Source: Moritella sp. 5
GTDB taxonomy: Bacteria > Pseudomonadota > Gammaproteobacteria > Enterobacterales > Moritellaceae
Length of the DNA: 64,000 nucleotides
NCBI RefSeq assembly: GCF_018219455.1
Contig: NZ_CP056122.1
Location: forward strand, 3,900,065 to 3,964,064
Direction: 5' to 3'
The translations under genes and the position numbers were made by a program. Below are positions 44,681 to 54,475 of the stretch, one piece after another (within the stretch, counting starts at the first letter, position 1; each line of letters begins with the position of its first letter). The notes under the pieces were generated by a model that was not told where the DNA came from, made no database searches, and saw nothing but the letters and a program-made list of their open reading frames with translations.

Positions 44681-45146
44681 ATTCCTGTATCACAATTGAT
44701 TCTCGAACTAAGAGTTGATCATCACTTAAAAAATAGTTAAACATCGGGTTATAGTTATATTCGACTCGGTATATTGCAATGGCACTATTCACCTCGATAC
44801 CACATTCTTTAAATTCATCTTCACCTGGTTCGCAAACCGACTTGATATTCTTAAGATCTTTCAAACTAGCAATATAGTGAACAGACACTTTAAACTTACT
44901 CGTGTCTAGAAATTGCGACCAGAGGGTGTTATTGCTTTTTATACTTTGCCGAAACTGATTCATATAGCTATCTTCATCTTTCTTCACCGACCGAGAAGAT
45001 TCAGCCAATGCTAAGTCGGTTAATCCAGATATATAAGACACGTAGCTCATTTCAACCCAAACACAAACTAATAACCAAAATGGAAATAGCCCGAGAGCAA
45101 ACTCTATGGTCGCTACGCCATTCTGGGTCCTTAATGCTTTATTCAT
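44655..45146 (-). CDS. tadE: TadE pseudopilin-like protein (tad locus 1)
   Basis: A 163-aa minor pilin with the prepilin motif NG-VATIEFALGLF (Glu at +5) followed by a hydrophobic segment (FWLLVCVWVEMSYVSYI) and a periplasmic part with a likely disulfide (Cys in SVCEP and KECGI). Cut by TadV and needed for Flp fibre formation in other Tad systems. Overlaps tadF by 26 bases. Confidence 0.9.
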   Translation of the reverse strand: MNKALRTQNGVATIEFALGLFPFWLLVCVWVEMSYVSYISGLTDLALAESSRSVKKDEDSYMNQFRQSIKSNNTLWSQFLDTSKFKVSVHYIASLKDLKNIKSVCEPGEDEFKECGIEVNSAIAIYRVEYNYNPMFNYFLSDDQLLVRESIVIQEYERDEFKL

Positions 45147-45155
45147 ATAGAGGTC

Positions 45156-45866
45156 TCACGATAGGGGTTTCAGTTCGATTAATGCGGTGACGATGTCGTC
45201 TATTTCATCTTGCGAATAACTTGAAGTTAAAATACTTCTAACAGCATTCACATCATTAATTTGAGAGAAAGCAATAATCAAGTTAGCCTTTATTTTAATA
45301 TCACTTGGATCTTTAGTATAAAGTGGCATTAAACGTGTGATTGAAGCCTGTGGATTTCCTTCAAGTAAATCTAAAACAGCTAAGTTGTTTTGAATAATAA
45401 TATCGTCATGAAAATGTGCTCTCGCACGATTAAAATAATTTCTTGCTTGTTCATAATTATTATTCTCGGCATAAATCAGCCCCATTAAGTTTTCAATTTC
45501 AGGGTTTACGTCGACTTTCTCTATTATTTCTTCACATGTACGTAATGCATTATCAAAATTTTCACTTTTATATAATGCTTTTGCCTTTATCTCTAATATA
45601 TCGATAGAGACTTCACCTTGTTTCAATAAAGGCGCTAACGTAAACAAGCTTGATTCATAGTCATCAATCGACAAGTAAGCATTCGCCAACTTAGTTCTGA
45701 CCATGTAATTCTCTTTCGCTTTTAGCTCGGCCTTATATAGCTCAATCATTTTGTGATTATTTTGAGTTTGTTCATAAAAATCGAGTGAATTGGAGATCGA
45801 ATCATTGTTATTAGCGGCACAACCTGAAACGAGCAGTATCAATATAAAAGTCAAATATCTATACAC
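45156..45866 (-). CDS. tadD: TadD TPR lipoprotein (tad locus 1)
   Basis: A 236-aa outer-membrane lipoprotein with a lipobox (LVSGC, Cys16) and several TPR repeats (ALYKSENFDNALRTCEEII, LIYAENNNYEQARNYFNRAR). In Aggregatibacter TadD is needed for pilus assembly and is thought to help secretin RcpA assembly. Overlaps the TadC stop by 8 bases. Confidence 0.88.
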   Translation of the reverse strand: MYRYLTFILILLVSGCAANNNDSISNSLDFYEQTQNNHKMIELYKAELKAKENYMVRTKLANAYLSIDDYESSLFTLAPLLKQGEVSIDILEIKAKALYKSENFDNALRTCEEIIEKVDVNPEIENLMGLIYAENNNYEQARNYFNRARAHFHDDIIIQNNLAVLDLLEGNPQASITRLMPLYTKDPSDIKIKANLIIAFSQINDVNAVRSILTSSYSQDEIDDIVTALIELKPLS

Positions 45867-46740
45867 TTTGCGTTAACCTCATAATACCAGGGGCCGCGAT
45901 TAAGATAACAATCGGAACCATAATAAATAAAATCAATGGGATTGACATTTTTGCAGCCAACTTACCAATCTTCTCTTCCATACCTAACATTTGCAGTTCA
46001 CGTATGTCTTTCGCCAGCGTCGTTAAAATACTGTATATAGACGTACCATATCTAAGGCTCTGTTTAAGGGTGACGACAAAGCTGCGCATTTCATTGCTTG
46101 GTACTAACTCATACAGCTCATCTAATGCTTTTTCTAAACTTACAATCTTTGAACGATCATTTGTTTTATCAAGGAAATAGCTTATATCTCTGTCAAATGA
46201 AGCCATCTCCTTAGATAAATAGCGCATCGAAGACTCAATAGTCATACCTGTTTGTATACAAACAGCCATGAGGTCTAATAAGTAAGGTAACTTGTTTGCA
46301 ATTTTATTACGTAGTTGTTTCGTTCGATAATCAATGTATATATCGGGAATAACCACACATATCAGCACCCATACAGCAATAAATAGCACATGTTGAGTCA
46401 TCTCTATCGACTGGTTTAATGATAAGAAGTAATACCCGCATAAACCAATAACAAGCAAAGCATACTTGATCTTAAGATAATGCTCAGCCCAAGAAATATG
46501 ATAAAAACCTGCAGCCTCAAATGCATTTTTAGTGGTTTTTTTACGATCATTAAGTGCTTTCTGAATCTGAACTTCGGCCTTTTTAATATAGGGTACGTCC
46601 CCTTCACCTGATTTAGCAAAGTTAAGCTTCGACAGCTTGCTCCTACGCTTCCACAAAACAAACGTATAAAAACCAAGTAAGCCCGCGCCAGACGTGATTA
46701 ATATCAGTAATAAGAACAACTCATTTTGGCTACTAAGCAT
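45859..46740 (-). CDS. tadC: TadC inner-membrane platform protein (tad locus 1)
   Basis: A 293-aa type II secretion F-domain (T2SF) protein that, with TadB, forms the platform for the TadA ATPase. Signature ANKLPYLLDLMAVCIQTGMTIESSM and YGTSIYSILTTLAKDIR, with C-terminal helices (IPLILFIMVPIVILIAAPG). The ATG at 46740 is preferred: GGTGAAG precedes it and it overlaps the TadB stop (TAATG); the open frame continues nine codons upstream. Confidence 0.9.
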   Translation of the reverse strand: MLSSQNELFLLLILITSGAGLLGFYTFVLWKRRSKLSKLNFAKSGEGDVPYIKKAEVQIQKALNDRKKTTKNAFEAAGFYHISWAEHYLKIKYALLVIGLCGYYFLSLNQSIEMTQHVLFIAVWVLICVVIPDIYIDYRTKQLRNKIANKLPYLLDLMAVCIQTGMTIESSMRYLSKEMASFDRDISYFLDKTNDRSKIVSLEKALDELYELVPSNEMRSFVVTLKQSLRYGTSIYSILTTLAKDIRELQMLGMEEKIGKLAAKMSIPLILFIMVPIVILIAAPGIMRLTQSV

Positions 46741-47660
46741 TACTTCACCCCTTTCATTAATGACCAAATGATGGACATACCGATAAGTTCGCTCACCAAT
46801 ACGTAATAAAGAATTGGTTTACCTGAGTCACTAAACATCACAAACTCAAAGTTTTCAGGGCTTAAATATTGCAAGATAAACAGGAATATGAATGGAATAG
46901 CGCCGACAATTTTAGCGGAAGCCCTCGCCTCCGATGTCATTGCATATTTCTTTTTTTCTATCGCGTTCGAATCAAAAATCAAACGATTAAGTCGTGTTAT
47001 AATCTCTTTAAGTTGACCACCACGCTGCATATTTGCACGCAATGTAATGACAAAAAACTGGAAAGTTGGATATGGATAGCGCACACAAGACTTTTGGAAA
47101 ACCTTATCAGGTGTTTCACCCAGCTGGAGTCGCTCCCCCATCAATTTAAACTCTCGACCGACATCATTGTCTAGCGATTGGCCAACAAAAATAATCGCGT
47201 GCATAATACTTTCACCAGCACTCACAGCACTTGCTAGCATATTGAGCGCATCGGGAAAAGAAGCCTCAAAGTTTTTCTTAGCCCGATTTGCAAGCCATGA
47301 ATAACCAACAACAACAGAGACTATTAACATAGGTACAGAAACAAATAACCAGTGCACTCGGAAAAAACCTTTGTTCACAAACAGTGATAAAGCGATAATA
47401 ATAATCATAAACAAAGCTGCTTTTAGAGGTGCAGCTTGTCCAAGATAACGCTTTAGGTTATTCACGAGCCTTACTGTCTTTTGTTTCCAATCCAGTGCTG
47501 TCAGGGAGCTAAAATTTAATGCTTGTTGATTTTCGTCCATAGAGCTAACCAGCACAGAACGATTTATATGCGCTAGGTATTTTTGTTTATTTTTCTGATT
47601 AGGTTTCAATGCTACTAGCACTAAAATACCACCTAAACAAAGACATAAACTGGCTATCAT
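46740..47660 (-). CDS. tadB: TadB inner-membrane platform protein (tad locus 1)
   Basis: A 306-aa T2SF-domain protein with N-terminal helices, a central cytoplasmic T2SF region (FPDALNMLASAVSAGESIM, FKLMGERLQLGETPDKVF, LRANMQRGGQLKEIITRL) and C-terminal helices. Overlaps the TadA stop (ATGA) and the TadC start. Copy-2 homologue highly similar in the T2SF core. Confidence 0.9.
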   Translation of the reverse strand: MIASLCLCLGGILVLVALKPNQKNKQKYLAHINRSVLVSSMDENQQALNFSSLTALDWKQKTVRLVNNLKRYLGQAAPLKAALFMIIIIALSLFVNKGFFRVHWLFVSVPMLIVSVVVGYSWLANRAKKNFEASFPDALNMLASAVSAGESIMHAIIFVGQSLDNDVGREFKLMGERLQLGETPDKVFQKSCVRYPYPTFQFFVITLRANMQRGGQLKEIITRLNRLIFDSNAIEKKKYAMTSEARASAKIVGAIPFIFLFILQYLSPENFEFVMFSDSGKPILYYVLVSELIGMSIIWSLMKGVK

Positions 47661-48955
47661 GCCGTTTCTCCTGCTCTAAATACGGGGTCTCCGACTCTAA
47701 ATGCAGCTGATAATTTATCCTCTAGACCAAAAAATCGCGCCTTTTCCATCAACACAGATCGCTGCATCAAACCAGCAGTAATGAAATTACCACTCACCTT
47801 TCCGCCCAGCCCCTGCGAAGCTTGAGGTTGGAAACGAAATATCTCTTCAAGCACCACATTACTGCCTTCTAAACCGACAACTTCGGTAATACTCATTACT
47901 TTTCGGCTACCGTCATGCAAACGGCTAATTTGAATAACCAAATCAACAGCGCTCACAATCGTTCTTCTAATTGCTTCAAGTGGTAAATTATTGGTCGCCA
48001 TCATAACCATGGCTTCTACACGTGCAAGTGCGTCTCTTGGCGTATTCGCGTGTAGTGTCGACATTGAGCCGTCATGTCCCGTATTCATCGCTTGCAGCAT
48101 TTCAAACGCTTCGCTACCACGACATTCGCCGACAATGATCCGGTCAGGCCTCATACGCAGTGAGTTAATCACGAGGTCACGCTGTGTAATCGCACCATTG
48201 CCTTCAATACCAGCGGTTCTTGTTTCAAGTCTTACAACATGAGGTTGCTGAAGCTTAAGCTCGGCTGCATCTTCAATTGTCACTATTCGTTCATTTTCAG
48301 AAATAAACTGAGAAAGTGCATTCAGCATGGTTGTTTTACCCGAGCCCGTACCACCTGAAATCAGAATATTCAAACGACAGTGTGCCGCGATCATCAGTAA
48401 TTGCGCCATTTCTGGTGACATGGCACCAAATTCGGCTAGTTTTTCTAAACCAATACTGCTTTTTTTAAATTTACGAATTGATATAGATGTACCATCAATC
48501 GCGACAGGGGGAATAACAATATTCACACGGCTGCCATCAGCTAAACGCGCATCGCAAGTTGGCTGTGATTCATCAACACGTCTTCCCACCCTGCTGGCAA
48601 TACGTTTTGCGATTTGAAGTAACTGTGCCTCGTCAATAAATGACGCTGCAGAACGCTCAACTAAGCCATTACGTTCAATATAAACCTGGTTCGCACCATT
48701 GATCATAATGTCACTGATACTCTCGTCATCCATCAGAGATTGCAAAGGGCCTAAGCCATGAATCTCATCGATTAAATTTTTAACAAATTCAGCTCGAATC
48801 AATACAGTTATTGCTAATCCTTGTCGATCAGCCAGTAAATCAATAGCACCCGACAACTGCTTTGCTAGTTGCTCTTTAGTAAGGCTATTAACCGCTTCAA
48901 CTTCAAGCGCATCGAAAATTTGTAACCTCAAACGGGCATAAACAGACATTTCCAT
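47657..48955 (-). CDS. tadA: TadA/CpaF secretion ATPase (tad locus 1)
   Basis: A 432-aa cytoplasmic AAA+-like traffic ATPase that powers Flp fibre assembly (and in bifunctional Tad systems retraction). Walker [10 protein letters not shown] (201-209, Lys207), Asp box [10 protein letters not shown], Walker B-like RIIVGECRG and His box [12 protein letters not shown] are all intact. The start is coupled to tadZ (TAATG). It is nearly identical to the truncated copy-2 tadA (about 93% over 357 residues, with a stretch of about 115 residues carrying one change). Confidence 0.95.
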   Translation of the reverse strand: MEMSVYARLRLQIFDALEVEAVNSLTKEQLAKQLSGAIDLLADRQGLAITVLIRAEFVKNLIDEIHGLGPLQSLMDDESISDIMINGANQVYIERNGLVERSAASFIDEAQLLQIAKRIASRVGRRVDESQPTCDARLADGSRVNIVIPPVAIDGTSISIRKFKKSSIGLEKLAEFGAMSPEMAQLLMIAAHCRLNILISGGTGSGKTTMLNALSQFISENERIVTIEDAAELKLQQPHVVRLETRTAGIEGNGAITQRDLVINSLRMRPDRIIVGECRGSEAFEMLQAMNTGHDGSMSTLHANTPRDALARVEAMVMMATNNLPLEAIRRTIVSAVDLVIQISRLHDGSRKVMSITEVVGLEGSNVVLEEIFRFQPQASQGLGGKVSGNFITAGLMQRSVLMEKARFFGLEDKLSAAFRVGDPVFRAGETA

Positions 48956-50190
48956 TACGTTCGCCCCTTAAATAACTGCTTAATTGAAAAGGGTTTAGTG
49001 ACACGACTCTCTTGACCAAGGATCAATCCAGTTAATTTATGGATATTACTAGACAAGGCGCTGTTGAGTTGATAAATATGCTTACCTTCAATAATGTCCT
49101 TCGCTGCACTTTTATCAAAACCACATACAATATCAATTTTTTGGCCTAAACACTTCTCGACCTCCGCTCTGCTGATACTGGCTGACATTTCAGGTCGGGT
49201 GTAATTCATCACTAAAATACACCGCAGTGGCGAACCAATTCTGTCTAATTCAGAAATAAGACGGCAGGCCTCTCTAACACTCGCCACGCTTGGTTCAATA
49301 ACTAAAACAAAGATGTCACATTCCTGAGATACATAAAGCAGATCCTTTTTACTATTAACTGAACGTGAAAGATCTTCTAGAATAAAGTTGTTCTGTTTTG
49401 CTAATTCGGTTGCAAAGATACGAATATATTCTTTCAACTCAAGTTCATTCAGCTCGGCGGATTCAATAGATAATACCGACAGCATATCGTTAACTTTTCT
49501 CGTCATGCTTGTTGCATAACTAAAGTCCATTCCAGCCGTCATCCCCCCTTTCTGAACCATTCTTTTTTCAAAGTCAGGAATACCTAAAAATATATCAATA
49601 TCACCACCAGAAAAATTATGGTCGACGATCACGCATGAACTATTTTTTAAGTCACTTAGGATTAAACCAATTTCACTGGTTAACAAGGTCGTCCCTAAAC
49701 CACCTTTAGAGCCCCAAACTGCCACTTTTTTAGCGATTCTATTCTTGCCAAGCCCAGCTTGTTTTTTACGATTTTCATAAACATGTTTTACAAAGTCGAC
49801 AAGCTCAACTTTCGTAATTGGCCAAAATAAATAATAAAACCCCATCTGCTTTAGATTTCGGATTGTCGATATCGCATCCTCACTACCAATTACAATAACA
49901 GAGGCATGATTGGGTAGTAGGTGTGAGATCCTTTCCATATCTTTAGTGACATTTTGACTTCGGTTAAGATCAACCAGCACCACTTCTATAGAGGATTCTC
50001 TGACATGGCGACGAATATTTTCATCGGTATTCTCGATACTCGCTGGCGTAGTAATACCTTCAAAACGAAAGGCTTCTTCTACTAACTCTTTACACTCTAC
50101 CGTTTGGTTAAATAAAACCGCCGAAAAAGTATCTTCATGTTTTACCTTTTCATCATTTTTTGATTTGAGTAGATCTACAATATCAAGCAT
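48955..50190 (-). CDS. tadZ: TadZ/CpaE localisation ATPase (tad locus 1)
   Basis: A 411-aa protein with an N-terminal atypical receiver-like domain (residues 20-135; VLVDLNRSQN in place of a full receiver signature) and a MinD/ParA-like ATPase (from about 150: VAVWGSKGGLGTTLL deviant Walker A). TadZ places the Tad machine at the pole or another site. The receiver part keeps an aspartate but its phosphorylation is doubtful. Coupled to tadA by TAATG. Confidence 0.88.
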   Translation of the reverse strand: MLDIVDLLKSKNDEKVKHEDTFSAVLFNQTVECKELVEEAFRFEGITTPASIENTDENIRRHVRESSIEVVLVDLNRSQNVTKDMERISHLLPNHASVIVIGSEDAISTIRNLKQMGFYYLFWPITKVELVDFVKHVYENRKKQAGLGKNRIAKKVAVWGSKGGLGTTLLTSEIGLILSDLKNSSCVIVDHNFSGGDIDIFLGIPDFEKRMVQKGGMTAGMDFSYATSMTRKVNDMLSVLSIESAELNELELKEYIRIFATELAKQNNFILEDLSRSVNSKKDLLYVSQECDIFVLVIEPSVASVREACRLISELDRIGSPLRCILVMNYTRPEMSASISRAEVEKCLGQKIDIVCGFDKSAAKDIIEGKHIYQLNSALSSNIHKLTGLILGQESRVTKPFSIKQLFKGRT

Positions 50191-50717
50191 TACAAAGCCT
50201 TTGATGGACGAGTATCCATTTCAAATTGATTCAACATATTTTCGGGATTACTCATTAACTGCCAACGCATAGAATCGATCGTACAACCTAACTGATTATG
50301 ATTAAAATCACCTAATTGAACAGGACGACAAATGGGTACTGTCACTTGATGTCGCGTTACCCTAATAACATAATCAAAACGCTGCTTGATAGGCTGCTTA
50401 ACACGGGCAATGCTTATCATAGAGGCCTCTATACCTTGTGCATGCAATTTAGATTCAACTTTTTTAGCAAATTTGTACGCCGTATTATTACTGACATACA
50501 TTTCTATATGACCAAACAAGATGTTATCTTTTTGCTCGACAAGGAACGAATCAAGTCTCTTTTTTGCATCTAGACTTTTACTTTTGTTCACGTTTAGCGA
50601 CAATGAATAATGTATTGGTGTGATATCTACGCCAATACCACTCGTAACATCCGCGCGGTCAGCGCAAGCTGTCAAAAACAAAATACTACTAACAATCAAT
50701 ATCTTAATGTATTTCAT
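50190..50717 (-). CDS. CpaD/RcpB-like lipoprotein of tad locus 1
   Basis: A 175-aa lipoprotein (lipobox FLTAC, Cys18) between the secretin and TadZ, the position of CpaD/RcpB. The C-terminal half has FDYVIRVTRHQV and a CR-x-x-x-x-G-x-FxxNxxGC pattern (CRPVQLGDFNHNQLGC), typical of CpaD. It probably stabilises or gates the secretin. Stop and next start overlap (TAATG) with tadZ. Confidence 0.8.
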   Translation of the reverse strand: MKYIKILIVSSILFLTACADRADVTSGIGVDITPIHYSLSLNVNKSKSLDAKKRLDSFLVEQKDNILFGHIEMYVSNNTAYKFAKKVESKLHAQGIEASMISIARVKQPIKQRFDYVIRVTRHQVTVPICRPVQLGDFNHNQLGCTIDSMRWQLMSNPENMLNQFEMDTRPSKAL

Positions 50718-52060
50718 AGTTTAAACCCTCCGTTTGACAACAACTCTTTAGTCCATTTAGCACTCTCAACCGAAAATTCCTGTTCCACAGCAAAGAAACG
50801 GCTTAGGGTTGTAGTTCTACGCATCGTCGGAAGTTGAATTTGCTCTGCGCTGATAGGCTTAACAAGATTAACAGTCGCAACAATAACGAGTTCCGTTTTA
50901 TTACGCTCTGTCTCCGTCTTCCTAAATAGCGCACCTAATATCGGGATCTCTGCAAGCAAAGGTACTTTTTTTAATACTTCTTTATCTTCAGTGCTCATCA
51001 GTCCACCAAGTAAAAAGCTCTGGCCATCGCCTAATTCAACAGTAGTGCTTGCTTTACGTGTTTTAAGTGCAGGTAAATCATATGTATTATCAGCAAACTG
51101 AGTATCTAAATTACTAACTTCAGGCTCAAGAGATAGTCTGATTTTACTGTCTTGCAGTACTTCAGCAGATACAGTGAGTTTGATGCCATATTCTTTATAT
51201 GTGACTCTCGTTCCACCATCTTCATGGAAAATCACAGGTAGCTCACCACCGACCAGAAACTCTGCAGACTCACCAGAAATCACAGACAAATTAGGCTCAG
51301 CTAATATTTGTCCCACCGAGTCATTTCCAGTCGCAGAAAGCCAAGAAACAATATCCTTACTAGCCCCTGTGGTTAAGTTTTTAACAAATTCGCCAGCCGT
51401 GAAATTTGCATTTAATATTGAGCCATATTCGACACCGATATGTTCAAGGAAAGTATGTGAAACTTCTGCAATCGATAACTTAACATTTACTTGTTTGGTT
51501 ACCGCCAACTCAAGTTCATTCAATAGACCTGGGTACGTTTTTTTCTTTATTTTATTATTTCTACCGAATAGCGGAAAATATCTACTACTACTATTACTAG
51601 ACGCATTTATTGACTTTGATACAAGGTTCAGAATCTTATCTGACACGTCCTGAGAAGATACAATGCCTCGCACCAACACCTGTGTATCCACATTCGTCAG
51701 TGTCACCTTTTGCGTAGGAAATAATTTACGAATTTTGTTTCTGATACTGGCAAGATTACGGGCAACCACTATTTTGTAATTAAGTATTATTTCTCCATCT
51801 TCGTCAAAAATAACAAGATGTGTTTGACTACGTTTTTTGGCATAAATAATGGCTTTGTTCTTATCGATAACTTGGTAATCGGCCACACTTGGATCGCTAA
51901 CAAATATAGTGCCAATTTCACGCTTGGTTGTTACTGTATGCGCATCACCATTATCGATATAAATCCATTTTTCCGCATGAGCAAGGTTAGGCAGTGTGAA
52001 TAAGCATAATGCGGTCAATATTCTAAATAGAAGCTGCATATTTAATTTTATATTTTTCAT
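50714..52060 (-). CDS. rcpA: RcpA/CpaC outer-membrane secretin (tad locus 1)
   Basis: A 448-aa secretin through which the Flp fibre exits. Signal peptide (ends AHAE), an N-terminal BON/pilus domain (SQTHLVIFDEDGEI), and a C-terminal secretin domain (about 245-400) with LAEPNLSVISGESAEFLVGGELPV and GQSFLLGGLMSTEDKEVLKKVPLLAEIPILG. The C-terminus (about 410-448) is a short unique tail. Overlaps the CpaD-like stop (ATGA). Confidence 0.92.
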   Translation of the reverse strand: MKNIKLNMQLLFRILTALCLFTLPNLAHAEKWIYIDNGDAHTVTTKREIGTIFVSDPSVADYQVIDKNKAIIYAKKRSQTHLVIFDEDGEIILNYKIVVARNLASIRNKIRKLFPTQKVTLTNVDTQVLVRGIVSSQDVSDKILNLVSKSINASSNSSSRYFPLFGRNNKIKKKTYPGLLNELELAVTKQVNVKLSIAEVSHTFLEHIGVEYGSILNANFTAGEFVKNLTTGASKDIVSWLSATGNDSVGQILAEPNLSVISGESAEFLVGGELPVIFHEDGGTRVTYKEYGIKLTVSAEVLQDSKIRLSLEPEVSNLDTQFADNTYDLPALKTRKASTTVELGDGQSFLLGGLMSTEDKEVLKKVPLLAEIPILGALFRKTETERNKTELVIVATVNLVKPISAEQIQLPTMRRTTTLSRFFAVEQEFSVESAKWTKELLSNGGFKL

Positions 52061-52879
52061 TTATTTTATTACCACATGATTAGCACGCATCTCAGTAACG
52101 GATTTGAAATCTGGTAATACATCACCAGCATCCGCCTTTAGATCACCGGCGGTATAATCCCCGATTGATTTATGTACCTCTATTTCAGCAATTCGCTTCG
52201 CAACGGTTACCTTAGCAACTTGCTTTCTTGTCAATTCTAATATGATGTCAACATTGGCAGGTACATCTTCTAACTCGCTGTTTTCGGGAAGCACTTGCTC
52301 TACAACTTTAAGAATTTTGATGTTTAAAAGCACCGGATTAACACCGATCATTCTTGCCGTCTTTGCTGCAGCAGCGCCGAATTCGATGCTCATACGTGAC
52401 CGCGGTAATGTTAGCGCTACCAAATCCACATACATGCCATGACGAATGACACCGCCAACAACAGCTTCGGCCGGTACACGTAACACATAAGGGACACGGT
52501 CTGGAGCTAACACTAGCTCGATGTATCCTTGGTCTTGTGGAGATACCAGCATGTCAGGAAATAACAAGGTGCTTTTACTGAGCTTCTGGCTATAAACAGC
52601 ACCAGACGAGAAATTGATACTCATCTCGGTATCAACCCCATTTTTATTCGCTTCGGCTTCGGGTAAATACCGAATTTCAAAATCACTACGCTTTACAATG
52701 TCACCACGCTCAACATCGTTTTTTAACCACCAGGTCTTTAGCTTTTCGACATCTGTGTCTTGGACTAATGCTTCGATAACGGGAATATTGGTTTCCGGAC
52801 GACTTAAGCTACCAGCAATACCATATAAACCGATGATAATTAACCCGATAGCAAGGCTTAAAATGAGTTTAGACTTCAC
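52061..52879 (-). CDS. rcpC: RcpC/CpaB pilus assembly protein (tad locus 1)
   Basis: A 272-aa periplasmic or inner-membrane-anchored protein. N-terminal TM (ILSLAIGLIIIGLYGIAG), a SAF domain (DVERGDIVKRSDFEI) and an Rcp-like beta domain containing VPYVLRVPAEAVVGGVIRHGMYVDLVAL. CpaB/RcpC is required for fibre assembly and may link the secretin to peptidoglycan. Starts ten bases after tadV stop. No gap to rcpA. Confidence 0.9.
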   Translation of the reverse strand: MKSKLILSLAIGLIIIGLYGIAGSLSRPETNIPVIEALVQDTDVEKLKTWWLKNDVERGDIVKRSDFEIRYLPEAEANKNGVDTEMSINFSSGAVYSQKLSKSTLLFPDMLVSPQDQGYIELVLAPDRVPYVLRVPAEAVVGGVIRHGMYVDLVALTLPRSRMSIEFGAAAAKTARMIGVNPVLLNIKILKVVEQVLPENSELEDVPANVDIILELTRKQVAKVTVAKRIAEIEVHKSIGDYTAGDLKADAGDVLPDFKSVTEMRANHVVIK

Positions 52880-52888
52880 ACAGCGTTC

Positions 52889-53314
52889 CTAAATTGATGC
52901 AGCGATACCAAATAAAGCTCCTACACAAATAGCGAAACCATAAGGTACACCGCGCGTATAAGGTTCTCTCTTGTACCAAGAAAAAAGAATGAGTATTGCA
53001 GCTTGTAAACCACCAATAAAAACAATGACCATAATGGTCAAGAGTAAATAACTTGGGGAAATTGCAATTGAGAAAGCAAACAATAGTTTTGCATCTCCAC
53101 CACCCATCATATTGAATCGATTGAGCATGAACCCACAGATTAAAACCAGACTTGAATTAATGATGTTCAAATAGTCGTAATTATTAATAAAAATCAGCAA
53201 GCACAAGACAAATATGCACACGCAATTAAAATTAGATATGTACCTGCTTTTAAAATCTGAAATACAGATAAGAACAGATAATGTGGCTAAAAATAGCCAC
53301 AAGTAAAAATCCAT
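52889..53314 (-). CDS. tadV: TadV/CpaA prepilin peptidase (tad locus 1)
   Basis: A 141-aa integral membrane aspartyl protease (A24). The two catalytic aspartates are in ISDFKSRYISN (near residue 20) and MGGGDAKLLFA (near 73). It cuts the leader of Flp, TadE and TadF. The short form without the N-methyltransferase domain is typical of Tad loci. It follows flp by six bases. Confidence 0.92.
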   Translation of the reverse strand: MDFYLWLFLATLSVLICISDFKSRYISNFNCVCIFVLCLLIFINNYDYLNIINSSLVLICGFMLNRFNMMGGGDAKLLFAFSIAISPSYLLLTIMVIVFIGGLQAAILILFSWYKREPYTRGVPYGFAICVGALFGIAASI

Positions 53315-53320
53315 TAACTC

Positions 53321-53548
53321 TTAATTACTTGGAGTAGGAGTTGGACCATTAGCCGCAGTAGATATGTTGCTAGAAATAGTACTCATAGCTTCAGTTAATG
53401 CTGCACGCAAGCTGCCATTGAAAACAGCTAATACGATAGATGAGATTGCTACACCAATAATTGCGTATTCGATAGCGGTAACACCACGTTGATCTTTTTT
53501 GAACTCGTGAAGTGCAATAGCTGATTTTACATATAATTTAGTGATCAT
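53321..53548 (-). CDS. flp: Flp major pilin (tad locus 1)
   Basis: A 75-aa prepilin, the fibre subunit. The leader ends at Gly22 and the mature protein begins VTAIEYAIIGVAISSIV with Glu5-Tyr6, the Flp signature. The mature 53 residues are mostly one hydrophobic helix plus a Ser/Thr/Pro-rich tail (AANGPTPTPSN) likely to be surface-exposed. It is first in the locus, with AAGG before the ATG. A separate transcript level is likely because pilins are needed in excess. Confidence 0.92.
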   Translation of the reverse strand: MITKLYVKSAIALHEFKKDQRGVTAIEYAIIGVAISSIVLAVFNGSLRAALTEAMSTISSNISTAANGPTPTPSN

Positions 53549-53661
53549 GATTTTCGGCCTTAATAGTGAATGAAATTGATACAGAGAATCTAAAATTGAT
53601 CTCTTCGATTAAGTTCATTCTATTTAATCAAATAACGAAAAAAATACACACTAAGGAAAAC

Positions 53662-53706
53662 CAAGGGAGTTTAAACTGTTAACAAGCAACGCAGCTTACA
53701 CTCCCT
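53662..53706. repeat. inverted repeat between flp and dsbA-like gene
   Basis: AAGGGAGTTTAA (53662-53673) and TTACACTCCCTT (53695-53706) are complementary at 11 of 12 positions, with 21 bases between. They lie in the 227-base divergent region between flp and the DsbA-like gene, about 114 bases from the flp start and 70 from the other. This could be an operator for both genes. A terminator is unlikely, since no T-run follows. Confidence 0.5.
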
Positions 53707-53775
53707 TAAAGACTGGCAGTTACCGGTTACTTACACTTTAGAAGGTATCCACGATTAACAACGCTAGGAGAAATA

Positions 53776-54390
53776 ATGAAACGGGTTTATTTAATACTAA
53801 AATCAATGTTCATCGCATTACTACTGTCTCAGAATACGATTGCTTATGCAGAAGCGATTGAAGGTAAGCATTACGATAAAATCAAAAATGATTTCTATGA
53901 AGAAAGCCTTGGCGTTGAAAAGTTTTTTTCTTTAACTTGTCGACCTTGTTGGAAGCTAAGTATGATGCTGCCTAATATCAGTAAGCAGAGCCAGCAGCAT
54001 ATATATAAAACACATGTCGTATTTGATGATGTAACACGATCCGCAGCAACACTGTATTACTCTGCGACAGTTCAAGATAAAAATCTTCCAGAGAATTTTA
54101 TCCGCGAACTCTTTTTAATTGTTCAAGCATCAGCACCAATTAAAGGTAGCTCGGTAGCGAACCTGTTTACTCGTTACCAACTTAACCCTATCAGTCAACT
54201 AACAGAAGAACAGCAAGCGCAAGTTAATACACAGCTTGCTCGTTCAGAAAAATTGACTGCACAAGCCACAATCATGCAAATTCCAAGCATCATTGTAAAT
54301 GGTACATACCAAGTCAATATGCGCCCACATAAGTCTATTGCTGAGCTATCAGAAACAATTAAATATCTTACCGATTTGAAGCATTCATGA
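53776..54390 (+). CDS. DsbA-like periplasmic thiol:disulfide oxidoreductase (CRPC)
   Basis: A 204-aa exported thioredoxin-fold protein. Signal peptide (ends AYAEA), active site Cys55-Arg-Pro-Cys58 in SLTCRPCWK (DsbA usually has CPHC), an inserted helical region, and a cis-proline loop (MQIPSIIVNGTYQVN). FFSLTC and the length match DsbA. The CRPC dipeptide predicts a less oxidising active site. Divergent from flp, so it may form disulfides in Tad components such as TadE or secretin-associated proteins. GGAG precedes the ATG. Confidence 0.82.
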   Translation: MKRVYLILKSMFIALLLSQNTIAYAEAIEGKHYDKIKNDFYEESLGVEKFFSLTCRPCWKLSMMLPNISKQSQQHIYKTHVVFDDVTRSAATLYYSATVQDKNLPENFIRELFLIVQASAPIKGSSVANLFTRYQLNPISQLTEEQQAQVNTQLARSEKLTAQATIMQIPSIIVNGTYQVNMRPHKSIAELSETIKYLTDLKHS

Positions 54391-54421
54391 GTTAAAAATA
54401 GAGTATTACGCGAAGATATCT

Positions 54422-54451
54422 CCCCCCTAATTTATAACAAAAAAAGGGGGG
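54422..54451. terminator. terminator-like hairpin between convergent genes
   Basis: CCCCCCT (54422-54428) pairs with AGGGGGG (54445-54451) around a 16-base A+T-rich loop, followed by TATATTATT. It lies between the DsbA-like gene and the convergent kinase. Confidence 0.6.
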
Positions 54452-54475
54452 TATATTATTCAGAGAGGTAACCGT

